64,000 nucleotides of DNA from JANJUB01 sp031386985. Its GTDB lineage: Bacteria; Armatimonadota; Fimbriimonadia; Fimbriimonadales; Fimbriimonadaceae. The notes under the pieces were generated by a model. That model was not told the origin of the DNA. It made no database searches and saw only the letters and a program-made list of their open reading frames with translations. The position numbers were made by a program, and so were the translations under genes. Positions 1 through 8,032 of this stretch are shown in pieces (the stretch's first letter is position 1; each line of letters starts with the position of its first letter). The DNA is taken from the NCBI GenBank assembly GCA_031386985.1, contig JANNCV010000001.1, positions 78,565-142,564 on the forward strand. The letters are read 5' to 3'.

Positions 1-464
1 GGCGCACGCTCGCGATTCTCCTGCGTGAGAATCGGCGGGTAAAGAACTCCCAAATTATGTTCAGTTCCGATGAAGCCAAAACTTGGTCCAAACCCAAGGA
101 AATGCCCGCGAGCCTCATCGGAGATCGCCACGTCGGCAAATATTCACCCGATGGAAGATTGGTCATTTCCTTTCGAGATACCAACAAAGAGAGCCCAACA
201 AACGGCGATTGGATGGCATGGGTGGGAACTTTTGAGGACCTGCAAAAGGGCCGCCCTGGGCAGTTCAGGCTACGCCTCATGGATAACCAGGATAGCTGGG
301 ATTGCGGCTACCCCGGGGTCGAGGTTTTGCCCGACGGAACCTTCGTTTGTACGACTTACGGGCATTGGACGAAGGGCGAGGAGCCATATGTGGTGAGCGT
401 TCGGTTTCGCTTAGAGGAGTTTAAGCCCAATTCTCCTGCAGGCGGCCCACTTCGGAATGAGTAG
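1..464 (+). CDS. Sialidase-like (BNR repeat) protein, C-terminal part
   Basis: The reading frame is open from the window edge (frame starting at base 3), so the 5' end is missing. The visible part contains an Asp-box-like motif (SSDEAKTWSKP), then GKYSPDGRLVISFRD and PGVEVLPDGTFVCTTYGHW. These are typical of six-bladed BNR/sialidase propellers that bind or hydrolyse terminal sugars. The Met at base 57 is internal, because the upstream residues (LLRENRRVKNSQI) fit the same fold. Family membership is well supported. Whether it is a true exo-alpha-sialidase or only a propeller protein cannot be told from the C-terminal part. Confidence 0.75.
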   Translation, partial: RTLAILLRENRRVKNSQIMFSSDEAKTWSKPKEMPASLIGDRHVGKYSPDGRLVISFRDTNKESPTNGDWMAWVGTFEDLQKGRPGQFRLRLMDNQDSWDCGYPGVEVLPDGTFVCTTYGHWTKGEEPYVVSVRFRLEEFKPNSPAGGPLRNE

Positions 465-499
465 CTCCGACCCAAAGCCCATCGTGAGTGTGTTGTCCC

Positions 500-680
500 G
501 CCTCCACGGTGGGAGCCGTAACTCGCCCTTCAAATGCGCCGCCTACACCGCAGGAGCCGTAGCTTGGACGTCAGATACGACGCCTACCCGGTAGGAGCCG
601 TAACTCGCCCTTCAAATGCGCTGCCTACACCGTAGGGGCCGTACCTTGGCCTTCAAATGCGACACCTACGCGGTGGGCGG
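500..680. repeat. 41-bp tandem repeat, about 4.4 copies
   Basis: Units begin at 500, 541, 582, 623 and 664 (the last is partial), exactly 41 bp apart. Each starts with a GCCTACaCCGgTAGGaGCC-type block that is nearly palindromic (CCTAC/GTAGG), followed by a CTCGCCCTTCAAATGCG-type block. The copies differ by several substitutions. The array fills most of the 326-bp gap between two genes. Its function is unknown. Confidence 0.8.
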
Positions 681-688
681 GATATTTC

Positions 689-765
689 AGGTTCAAAATG
701 GCCCATTCTCGGCATTTTAGAAACGATTTTAGGTTCAAAATGAAAATTCCGTTGCATTTTGCCAG
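689..765. repeat. 42-bp imperfect direct repeat
   Basis: AGGTTCAAAATG occurs at 689-700 and 731-742, and GCATTTT follows at the same offset in each copy (712 and 754). This is a second, different duplication immediately downstream of the 41-bp array and upstream of the next gene. It may contain that gene's promoter, but no clear -35/-10 pair is visible. Confidence 0.6.
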
Positions 766-790
766 ACTTTTGGGCTAAGCTTCAAACCTA

Positions 791-1480
791 ATGGCAGGAC
801 GATATTTCCCCTCAACTGAAGGTCAACGTGTGATTTGGATGCAAAATTTCATTTCCAAGCTTCCCGGCTATCAAACGGTTCTCGGTTTGGTGTTAGCCGA
901 TACCACCGCGATCACGGCCGATCTGAATGCTTATATCTTTATGATTAATTTGTCGGCGACTTTCAAAACAAAATCGCAAGATGTGACGGCCTTCAAGGTT
1001 GACATTGCGGATGGCGTCGGCCCTTCCGGCCCCTATCCCGCCAATCCAACTTTGCCCGTCGCACCCGCCGTGGTTGCTTTCGGAGTGGTCACGCGGCTTA
1101 CGGCTTTGGTTAATCGAATCCTTGCCGCTCCGGGCTATACTGCTGGCATCGGCGAAGATTTGGGAATCGTTGCTCCCGCGATTGATCCGGGCGATCCAAC
1201 CGATCCAAAACCAACGGGCACGGCTATCGCTCTACCGAATTCTCAAGTGCAAATCAATTGGTTCAAGGGCGCCTTCACTGGTGTGATCGTCGAAAGCCAA
1301 CGCGCCGGAGAAACCACCTGGACCGTTCTTTCGCAAGACTTCTCCTCCCCATACGTAGACGCCCGCCCGCCCCTGGCAGCCGGAGCCCCCGAAGTAAGGC
1401 GCTACCGGCTAAGATATCTCCAAGGAGACACCCCGGTTGGCGTTACGAGCGATGTGATGGTTGTGACGACGACTCCGTAG
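791..1480 (+). CDS. Hypothetical protein with C-terminal fibronectin-III-like domain
   Basis: 229 aa with no signal peptide. The N-terminal half (WMQNFISKLPGYQTVLGL, then TAFKVDIADGVG) is predicted helical. A Pro/Asp-rich hinge follows (PAIDPGDPTDPKP, residues about 136-148). The C-terminal 80 residues (QVQINWFKGAFTGVIVESQR, then RRYRLRYLQGD and SDVMVVTT) read as an FN3-like beta sandwich. Proteins with this helical part plus FN3 occur in several environmental phyla without assigned function. The domain split is inferred from sequence pattern. Confidence 0.65.
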   Translation: MAGRYFPSTEGQRVIWMQNFISKLPGYQTVLGLVLADTTAITADLNAYIFMINLSATFKTKSQDVTAFKVDIADGVGPSGPYPANPTLPVAPAVVAFGVVTRLTALVNRILAAPGYTAGIGEDLGIVAPAIDPGDPTDPKPTGTAIALPNSQVQINWFKGAFTGVIVESQRAGETTWTVLSQDFSSPYVDARPPLAAGAPEVRRYRLRYLQGDTPVGVTSDVMVVTTTP

Positions 1481-1544
1481 CGAGAGAAGTGGAGAACCCG
1501 TTTGGGAATGGGGCTTGGAGCGAGATAGTTCGGGTGCGCGCCAT

Positions 1545-2684
1545 TTAAGCCCCTCCCGCCGCCGCTCGGCAAGCCTCAAGGTTCTTGCGCACGTTTCGGG
1601 TGCGCGGATGTTCCCGGCCCAGCGCTTCTTCCATCCCCGCCACCGCAGCCTCAAACAAAAGGATCGCATCGGCGTGCCTTCCCATCGCCCGGTAGGTGCT
1701 GGCGAGGTTGTTCATGCTCGTGAGGGTATCGGGATGGCGCTCGCCGAGCACTTCCTTTCTCGCTTCGAGCACATCTTCTTGAAGTTTGAGGGCATCGGCG
1801 TGCCTTCCCATTGACCAGTAGGTTCCGGCGAGGTTGTTCATGCTCGTGAGGGTAACGGGATGGCGCTCGCCGAGGACTTCCTTTCTCGCTTCGAGCACTT
1901 CTTCCTCAAGTTTGAGGGCATCGGCGTGCCTTCCCATAGACCAGTAGGTGTTGGCGAGGTTGCCCATGCTCGTGAGGGTATCGGGATGGCGCTCGCCGAG
2001 CACTTCCTTTCTCGCTTCGAGTGTTTCTTCTTGAAGTTTGAGGGCATCGGCGTGCCTTCCCATCGCCCCGTAGGTGCTGGCGAGGTTGTTCATGCTCGTG
2101 AGGGTCTGAGGATGGCGCTCGCCGAGCACTTCCTTTCTCACTTCGAGCACTTCTTCGAAAAGTTTGAGGGCATCGGCGTTCCTTCCCATCGCCCAGTAGA
2201 TGCCGGCGAGGTTGTTCATGCTCATGAGGGTATGGGGATGGCGCTCGCCGAGGACTTCCTTGCTCGCTTCGAGCGTTTCTTCATGAAGTTTGAGGGCATC
2301 GGCGTGCCTTCCCATCGCCCGGTAGGTTTCGGCGAGGTTGTTCATGCTCGTGAGGGTATCGGGATGGCGCTCGCCGAGCACTTCCTTTGCGAGGCTTACG
2401 TTGACGATTCTCCACTTCAAAGCCATGTCATACAGGCCGACTTCGAACGCTTGCCAAGCAGGGAGGACCACGACCTTTTGCAGAGGTAGTGTGTGGAGCC
2501 CAAGCCTCATGCCGTGGTCGGCAAGGCTTATCCAGTGGGGCAACATTCGTGTTCGATAAGTGCGGGACTCAAACTCAAAATCTGGATTCGCCTCCGATGC
2601 TGCCCGGAAGATCGCGTCCAGTCTTGGAGTGCGCTCGGCCGGAGGAATCAAAGACCTCGCGGCAACCTGGGCTACCCGGTGCAT
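1545..2684 (-). CDS. TPR C-terminal part of a frameshifted NB-ARC/TPR (STAND) protein
   Basis: Residues 1-86 are the winged-helix/linker end of a STAND ATPase (HRVAQVAARSL). Residues 87-379 are seven kinesin-light-chain type TPRs of exactly 42 residues (motif GERHPxTLTSMNNLAxTY). In the same frame the reading continues upstream of the Met to about 2744 with residues that match the family (KELRQVSLIS). The Met at 2684 is therefore probably not a natural start: this is the second half of the ATPase gene lying just upstream on the same strand, in another frame. The repeats would form the ligand-sensing superhelix. Confidence 0.75.
   Translation of the reverse strand: MHRVAQVAARSLIPPAERTPRLDAIFRAASEANPDFEFESRTYRTRMLPHWISLADHGMRLGLHTLPLQKVVVLPAWQAFEVGLYDMALKWRIVNVSLAKEVLGERHPDTLTSMNNLAETYRAMGRHADALKLHEETLEASKEVLGERHPHTLMSMNNLAGIYWAMGRNADALKLFEEVLEVRKEVLGERHPQTLTSMNNLASTYGAMGRHADALKLQEETLEARKEVLGERHPDTLTSMGNLANTYWSMGRHADALKLEEEVLEARKEVLGERHPVTLTSMNNLAGTYWSMGRHADALKLQEDVLEARKEVLGERHPDTLTSMNNLASTYRAMGRHADAILLFEAAVAGMEEALGREHPRTRNVRKNLEACRAAAGGA
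1548..2426. repeat. 126-bp coding tandem repeat (seven TPR units)
   Basis: Seven 126-bp units encode the TPRs. The central ones are nearly identical at DNA level, including synonymous positions, which points to recent duplication or gene conversion. Protein differences concentrate at a few positions per unit (residue after DALKL, residue after GERHP, residues around the TYxxMGR turn). The seventh unit is diverged. Confidence 0.8.
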
Positions 2685-2686
2685 TC

Positions 2687-4249
2687 CTACTCTCCTGGTA
2701 TCGGGGTCGACCGTAGAGATGAGAGAAACCTGGCGCAGTTCTTTGAATGTTCAAACAAGGTTTCCCAGGCATCGCCTTCTAGGTTTCCAATTCCCAGTTT
2801 CGCCAGAATATCGCGAAGCCCATCGGCGGGGACATTGTCGGCATCAAGCCAGGCAACTAGGTTGACAACCTCTTGGGCAAGAACCGAAAGGAGGCCGAAG
2901 GCAATTTCAAAGGTCTTCCGAGAGGTCTTTTCGTATTGGGTCAGTTTCTCTCCGGTATCGGGGGGCAGACCTTCGCCCATTTCCTTGAGCTTTTCGCGAT
3001 ATGCACCCAAGGAAAAGCGCCCAGCGCCGATCGCGGCGGCGGCTTGCTCCAACGAGAGAGCGTAACATTGAAGCTCGTTGGCCAACGCGAGGGCATCGGC
3101 CCGGTTTTGTTCAGTTGGCGGCTTGTTCGGGTCGGGGAAAGCCCGGGCGAGCAGAAATTCTTGGGCGACGGCGGGTTCAAAAACATCTACTATGATCGCT
3201 GGACCAGTAACGAAATCACCAAGGTCGGCGATGCGAGACGTGATGAGCAAACAGCCACCAATGGGTTTAGGGAGTAGCCCCTCCGCCATTGCGGGGTCGT
3301 CCAAGTTATCAACAAGAAGGAGCCATTTCCCCTTGAGCCTCCCTAAACCCGTTTTCAGTAACTCGGCCGCTGTGTTCAAATCCACGTTCGCCATATCATC
3401 CGCCTTCAGAATGCCAAGGTTAACGGCAGCCTTGCGCAGTGATTCGAGAAGTTCGGATTCGCCCGAGGCGTTGAGTTCTTGAATGACCACAAACTCGGGC
3501 ATGCCCTCGGCCTTTTGATGGCATAGATCAGCAAACCTCCGGGAAACTTGGGTCTTTCCCACACCCCCGATTCCGGCGATGGCCTGGGAAATGTGGATGG
3601 AGTTTGCGCTCATACAAATTCGTGCAATCTCAGCAATCTGCTCGTGTCGGCCTACGAAGTAACGGGACGGGAGAGTGAAGTCATAAGCATTGATTAGTTC
3701 GGGCTTTACGATGCCTTTGATCTCGGTGAGGGATTCCTGGGAAACGCGAGCGGATTCAATCAGACCGATTAGCGCTTTGGAGACACTGATTTCAAACGCT
3801 GCGAGCGCGTTTTGGATATGGGTGTTTCCTGCTAGGAGTTTGTCATGCTCATCACTTTGCTGGGCCAAGGTTGCGTACAGGATGAGGAACGGGTTCTCCT
3901 GCCATTCGGGGTCAATATCGCTTAGGTCGGAATCTTCGGCGATCCGCTTAACCGCATCATTCATGATTTCAGCGGCGGTATCAGGCGAAAATTCTTGTGC
4001 CTGGTTCCCGCGAGAGAGAAACAAATGAAGAGCTCCCGCCCCGATTAACGCGGAAGCGACGGCTACATTCTTAGGATCGGCCCCATGCTCCTGCATACAC
4101 CTGCCAAACTCCCCCTCACAAATGAACTTCCTAATCTCCTCGCGAGTACTCTCGGGCAAGGCATGATAGGCGAGCATCGTTGCGCCGGTATTATCCGCCG
4201 CGTTTGCGCTCGCATCAAAGAGTCTGAGTGCTGTTGCCTTTAAACCCAT
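2687..4249 (-). CDS. NB-ARC STAND ATPase, N-terminal part (frameshifted)
   Basis: 520 aa. Residues 1-190 form a helical N-terminal region with no recognised domain, presumably the effector. FVGRHEQI (198-205) opens the NTPase, followed by Walker A GIGGVGKT (226-233), Walker B WLLLVDNLDD (309-318) and CLLITSR (333-339). The frame stops at 2687 just after AWETLFEHSK, exactly where family members continue. The continuation is found in another frame (positions 2736-2744). The intact protein would be about 900 aa. NB-ARC plus KLC-type TPR proteins belong to the STAND class used in conflict systems or signalling. A pseudogene, a sequencing error or programmed frameshifting are all possible. Confidence 0.8.
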   Translation of the reverse strand: MGLKATALRLFDASANAADNTGATMLAYHALPESTREEIRKFICEGEFGRCMQEHGADPKNVAVASALIGAGALHLFLSRGNQAQEFSPDTAAEIMNDAVKRIAEDSDLSDIDPEWQENPFLILYATLAQQSDEHDKLLAGNTHIQNALAAFEISVSKALIGLIESARVSQESLTEIKGIVKPELINAYDFTLPSRYFVGRHEQIAEIARICMSANSIHISQAIAGIGGVGKTQVSRRFADLCHQKAEGMPEFVVIQELNASGESELLESLRKAAVNLGILKADDMANVDLNTAAELLKTGLGRLKGKWLLLVDNLDDPAMAEGLLPKPIGGCLLITSRIADLGDFVTGPAIIVDVFEPAVAQEFLLARAFPDPNKPPTEQNRADALALANELQCYALSLEQAAAAIGAGRFSLGAYREKLKEMGEGLPPDTGEKLTQYEKTSRKTFEIAFGLLSVLAQEVVNLVAWLDADNVPADGLRDILAKLGIGNLEGDAWETLFEHSKNCARFLSSLRSTPIPGE

Positions 4250-4351
4250 GTAGACATGTACTATAGCAAACTTCTTGGGGAGGGACTTGTTGGACCGGTT
4301 GGACGTCTCATTGGTCCAATCCGTCCTACCTCCCCGCTAGCCTCAAAACGG

Positions 4352-4357
4352 TACACT
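4352..4357 (+). promoter_or_regulatory. Candidate -10 box of a leaderless transcript
   Basis: TACACT lies 7 nt before the ATG at 4365. No Shine-Dalgarno sequence fits in that gap, so transcription would start at or next to the start codon. Confidence 0.4.
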
Positions 4358-4364
4358 CTACAGC

Positions 4365-6236
4365 ATGAAAATCGCTGTTCTTCCCCTTAATGCCGCCGAG
4401 GGCACTCGCCCGGCGCTTGGCCGCCAGATTGCTAACTTCTGTAGCGAGATGGTGCGCAACCAGGGGGCGGAGATCAATTCGATTAGCTATCTTGCCCAAG
4501 TTGACCAGGATGGCGAACAGCGGGCCGCTTATGTCAACGTCGCCGATAAGCTCGTCGAGTTCTCCTTTATCGCGCCTCTCTTTGAACAAAGCGATGTTGA
4601 CAAGGCGATGGACGGCCTCATTGAGGTGACTGAAGAAAATTTCAAAATCACCCAAAGGTTTTTCGAGCGGGGTAACGAGACGCCAGTTTCGGAAAAGAAC
4701 TATGAGTTTGGCGTTGATGGGCTGTTTTCTTCGATGACCGAGATGACGGCGGAGCTGGCTCGGCAGACGAATGTGGCCGTCCCCGAAAAGCTTGAATTCG
4801 GCACCGATAACCCCCGCGCATTTCTCAATTTTATCGAAGGTTTTGATTCGCTACAGTATGTTCAGCAAGCGAACGGAATGGTGGCGCAAGAGTTTTCGCC
4901 AGATCCTTCCTATGCTTCACTTCTGAAAGCGTTGGAAACTGACACAGACTTTGTCGGCCCGTATGAGACGATTTGCGGCTTGAGTCGGATGTGCGCCCAA
5001 CACCGAATCGGCACGTTTGATGCCGCCGAAGCCGCGTTGCGGAAAGCCGCCGAAATTGTCCCGGAAGACTTTAAGGCGTTTTACGCGCTCGGCGAACTTT
5101 ACCAAGGAGTGAGCCTTGGCGATAAGGCGACAAGCGCTTACGAAAAGGCGCTGACGCTCCACGAGAAGGGCCGCGAAGAAGCGACCAAGGATGGCCAGGT
5201 AGAAAACTGGTTGCTTGAAAAGGCTTCGATCTACTCGCGACTGGGCATCGCCCAAATGACGATGGGGATGCCGGTGAACGCCGAACTCAACTTCAAGAAA
5301 GCGATTGACCTGGAGGGCCCGGATAAGCCTTCGCTTCAGTTCCTCGCCGGTGTTCTGGCCCAAACCGGGCGCGCTCATGAGATCCCAGGCCTTTGGAAAA
5401 CTCAGCTCGACAAAAATCCTGAAAGTGTTCAGCTCAGCGTGGCGTATGCCGTTGCCCTCGTAAACGCCGAGCGATTGGAAGATGGCGTCAAAGAGTTCGA
5501 AAAGGCTTTGGAGCAATTCGGTGACGAAGAGCGGCTCTTCGTCAAACGATTCTATGCTCCGTTGCTCGTAAACAACGAAGATTTGGATCGAGCTATGGAC
5601 TTTTATGAGGACTGCATGGATACGGCCCCCAACGATATTCCGCTGCTGCTGGAATATGCCCGAACGCTTGCAACCGCGAAGCGAGAGTTTGAAGTGCCTG
5701 CCGTACTTGATAACGTCTTGGCGAGCAATCCTGATCCGAACACTCGGGCCGAAACGCTTGCCTGGAAGACTGAACTTACCGAGCCCAAACGAGCCGAGGC
5801 GGTCGTCTCGGCTGAGAAGAAGCTCACGGATGGAGACTTTGAAGGCGCAGTTCGAGAGTTGCGCCCACTAAGAAACTGGCTGGCCGATTACTGGAAGCTA
5901 TGGGCAATTCTCGCCGCCGCCCACAACCGACTCAATCAGCCCGAAGAAGCCAAAGATGCAGCCGAGCGTTTGATCAATCTTTATCCGGGTTGTGAAATCG
6001 CTTATGCCGAACTCATGGCGGCGCTAACGACGATGGGCAAAACGGATGATGCCTATTCGCTCATGCGGTACGCGGCAGGAATGATGCCTTCTTCGCTTGG
6101 AATTCACTTGAACTTGGCGCTAGCGGCGAAGCGAGCGGGACATACGGATGAGGCCAAGGCAATCGCAAAGCAGATTCGCGAAGCCGTTGGCCCCAATCCG
6201 GAACTCGACCCGGTTTTTGCTGAAATCGAAGCCTGA
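4365..6236 (+). CDS. Tetratricopeptide repeat protein
   Basis: 623 aa without signal peptide, hence cytoplasmic. Residues 1-130 (MKIAVLPLNAAEGTRPALGRQIANF) resemble the alpha/beta domain of proteins that compute a score from whole-proteome inputs, but no enzyme motif is present. From about residue 190 to the end there are repeated TPR motifs (AFYALGELYQGVSLGDKATSAYEKAL, NAELNFKKAIDLEG, then LAKRAGHTDEAKAIAKQI-like ends). It stands alone between two minus-strand genes and probably acts as a scaffold. Specific partners are unknown. Confidence 0.7.
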   Translation: MKIAVLPLNAAEGTRPALGRQIANFCSEMVRNQGAEINSISYLAQVDQDGEQRAAYVNVADKLVEFSFIAPLFEQSDVDKAMDGLIEVTEENFKITQRFFERGNETPVSEKNYEFGVDGLFSSMTEMTAELARQTNVAVPEKLEFGTDNPRAFLNFIEGFDSLQYVQQANGMVAQEFSPDPSYASLLKALETDTDFVGPYETICGLSRMCAQHRIGTFDAAEAALRKAAEIVPEDFKAFYALGELYQGVSLGDKATSAYEKALTLHEKGREEATKDGQVENWLLEKASIYSRLGIAQMTMGMPVNAELNFKKAIDLEGPDKPSLQFLAGVLAQTGRAHEIPGLWKTQLDKNPESVQLSVAYAVALVNAERLEDGVKEFEKALEQFGDEERLFVKRFYAPLLVNNEDLDRAMDFYEDCMDTAPNDIPLLLEYARTLATAKREFEVPAVLDNVLASNPDPNTRAETLAWKTELTEPKRAEAVVSAEKKLTDGDFEGAVRELRPLRNWLADYWKLWAILAAAHNRLNQPEEAKDAAERLINLYPGCEIAYAELMAALTTMGKTDDAYSLMRYAAGMMPSSLGIHLNLALAAKRAGHTDEAKAIAKQIREAVGPNPELDPVFAEIEA

Positions 6237-6238
6237 TC

Positions 6239-6892
6239 TTAGTTGATGATCAGGTCAAGCTTGGTGCCAACCAGCTCTTGCCACTTGACCTTCTGCTCTT
6301 CGGTAAGGATCGCTAAACCCTTGTCGTAATACTTTGCGGCCATGGCTTGAAGTTTTTTGGTCTCGGCTGGCCCAATTCTCAATTCCTGGCTATTGCCATC
6401 AGTTTGCATTATCGAGTGAATCAGCTCGCCGTGCTCATTGTCAAATGCCTCGATCAAGGCTTCGATTGTTTTGGTTTGGTCTGGCGTTAGGGCCAGCTTC
6501 GGTTTGGCTTCCTTATCGGTGAAACCGCGAATTCCCTGGGATTGGCGATTGATCTGGCCAAATCGCGTCATCTGCTTCTCGTCAAGAATTGCTTTCAAGC
6601 CATCCATCATCTGCTTATCAAATTTCTCTTGATACTCTCTGAGCTGCTCCCTCATTTCCTCTTCGCCCCCACCGCTAATTTCTATGTGGTTTTCGCTTAC
6701 TTTTCTCATCAGCTCACCCATCTTGGTCTTCTGATCATCGTTAAGGGCTAAGTCTTTTTGAACAACCGGGTTGGTAAGCAACGAGGGGTCAACCGATGGC
6801 CGTGCCATCATCATGGCTTGAGCTGCGCTGAACGTAGTGAGAGAGACGAAAATCGCGCTAATGGCGATGGCGAGAGCAGTTGAGGCTTTCAT
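6239..6892 (-). CDS. Secreted helical protein, Spy/CpxP-like
   Basis: 217 aa. A clear signal peptide (MKASTALAIAISAIFVSLTT, cleavage after AAQA) is followed by two similar helical segments, each introduced by an L-(N/T)-x-D-Q motif (ALNDDQKTKMGELM at about 48 and ALTPDQTKTIEALI at about 134). The LTxxQ motif and charged amphipathic helices recall periplasmic Spy/CpxP family chaperones, but the length and duplication are unlike E. coli Spy. It is convergent with the TPR gene, with 2 bases between them. Function is inferred only by motif. Confidence 0.6.
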   Translation of the reverse strand: MKASTALAIAISAIFVSLTTFSAAQAMMMARPSVDPSLLTNPVVQKDLALNDDQKTKMGELMRKVSENHIEISGGGEEEMREQLREYQEKFDKQMMDGLKAILDEKQMTRFGQINRQSQGIRGFTDKEAKPKLALTPDQTKTIEALIEAFDNEHGELIHSIMQTDGNSQELRIGPAETKKLQAMAAKYYDKGLAILTEEQKVKWQELVGTKLDLIIN

Positions 6893-6982
6893 GCAAAGTT
6901 TTTACCACTGCGGCAGCGATATAGTTCCCGGACCCTTTGCTTTGGGAACAATTTGCTCGGAAGGTAAGCTGATTGATCCAAA

Positions 6983-8032
6983 ATGGCCGAAATTGACCCC
7001 GCGTTGTTTCAGGAAAACGAGCGAACTGCGCCGAGCGCGGGTGAGCGACAGTGGGCCGCAGTCGGGTGCATAGCTTGCGAGGGGGGATCGGCGCTAAACG
7101 ACGTCGTTCTGGCATACGAAACTTGGGGCACACTTAACGCGGATGCCTCCAATGCGATTCTCATTCAGCACGCCATCAGCGGCGATTCGCATGCGATTGG
7201 GTGGTGGGATCGAATGGTTGGGCCCGGTAAAGCGATTGACACAGAGCGTTACTTTGTGATTGGGCATAACGCGCTTGGCGGTTGCCAAGGATCCACGGGG
7301 CCGGGCTCGTTCGGGTCGAGTTTCCCGAAAATCACGATTGGGGATATGGTTACGGCCCAGGAGCGGCTGATGGAACACCTCGGCATCAACGATCTTTTTG
7401 CCGTTGCCGGCGGTAGCATGGGCGGACACTTATGCCTAGAATGGGCGCGGCGTTCCGGAGTTCGCCGGGCGTTCATCACCGCCGGATGCTTGGCCCATTC
7501 GGCGATGCAGATTGGCATCAATGAAGCCGCTCGACAAGCGATCATGCGCGATCCTAAGTGGCGGGGAGGAGACTATGGCGACGATCCACCCGTCAACGGC
7601 CTCAGCGTCGCTCGCATGATCGGCCACATTTCTTATCTAAGTGAAGCTAGTTTTGCCTCGAAATTTGGTCGAAACCGTCAAGAAGGTGCCAAGCAGTTCC
7701 AGGTCGAAAGCTACCTCAACTATCAAGGGGATAAGTTCACATCCCGGTTCGAGGCGAACTCCTTGCTCGTGCTTTCTTGGGCGATAGATGACTATACGTG
7801 CGCATCCCTAACCGGAACCACTACGGAATTCTTAGTGACCAGTTTCACGAGCGATTGGCTCTACACACCCGCACAAGGCCTGGCGATCCACGAGATGGCC
7901 GGGGCCGCGGGGGCAAAGAGCCGATTTGAACTTATTGACTTGCCCTATGGCCACGATGCGTTTCTGTTAGATGGGGAAATCCAAGGCGTCTTTGTGCGCG
8001 AGTTTCTAGCTACTCCCTCCGCAAGAAACTAG
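6983..8032 (+). CDS. metX: Homoserine O-acyltransferase (MetX family)
   Basis: 349 aa alpha/beta-hydrolase enzyme that acylates L-homoserine for methionine synthesis. Motifs: HAISGDSHA (oxyanion region), VIGHNALGGCQGSTGP typical of MetX, nucleophile elbow AGGSMGG with Ser145, catalytic Asp291 in FTSDWLYT and His324 in YGHDAFL. Acetyl versus succinyl specificity was not decided from the sequence. It is a stand-alone gene with no SAM riboswitch seen in the 90-bp upstream gap. Its stop overlaps the stop of the convergent GH2 gene by 4 nt. Confidence 0.92.
   Translation: MAEIDPALFQENERTAPSAGERQWAAVGCIACEGGSALNDVVLAYETWGTLNADASNAILIQHAISGDSHAIGWWDRMVGPGKAIDTERYFVIGHNALGGCQGSTGPGSFGSSFPKITIGDMVTAQERLMEHLGINDLFAVAGGSMGGHLCLEWARRSGVRRAFITAGCLAHSAMQIGINEAARQAIMRDPKWRGGDYGDDPPVNGLSVARMIGHISYLSEASFASKFGRNRQEGAKQFQVESYLNYQGDKFTSRFEANSLLVLSWAIDDYTCASLTGTTTEFLVTSFTSDWLYTPAQGLAIHEMAGAAGAKSRFELIDLPYGHDAFLLDGEIQGVFVREFLATPSARN

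Noticed and set aside
500..680. CRISPR array
   Set aside because: The 41-bp units are contiguous with no unique spacers, and no cas genes are present.
1860..2489. 209-aa plus-strand ORF with repeated GIGVPSHRPVG and FLSRFEHFF segments
   Set aside because: It is the exact antisense of the 126-bp TPR repeat array. The repetition comes from the real gene on the other strand.
6893..6982. SAM or other riboswitch upstream of metX
   Set aside because: The 90-bp gap shows only a 6-bp GTTCCC/GGGAAC dyad; no SAM-I/II/III core motif or terminator is visible.
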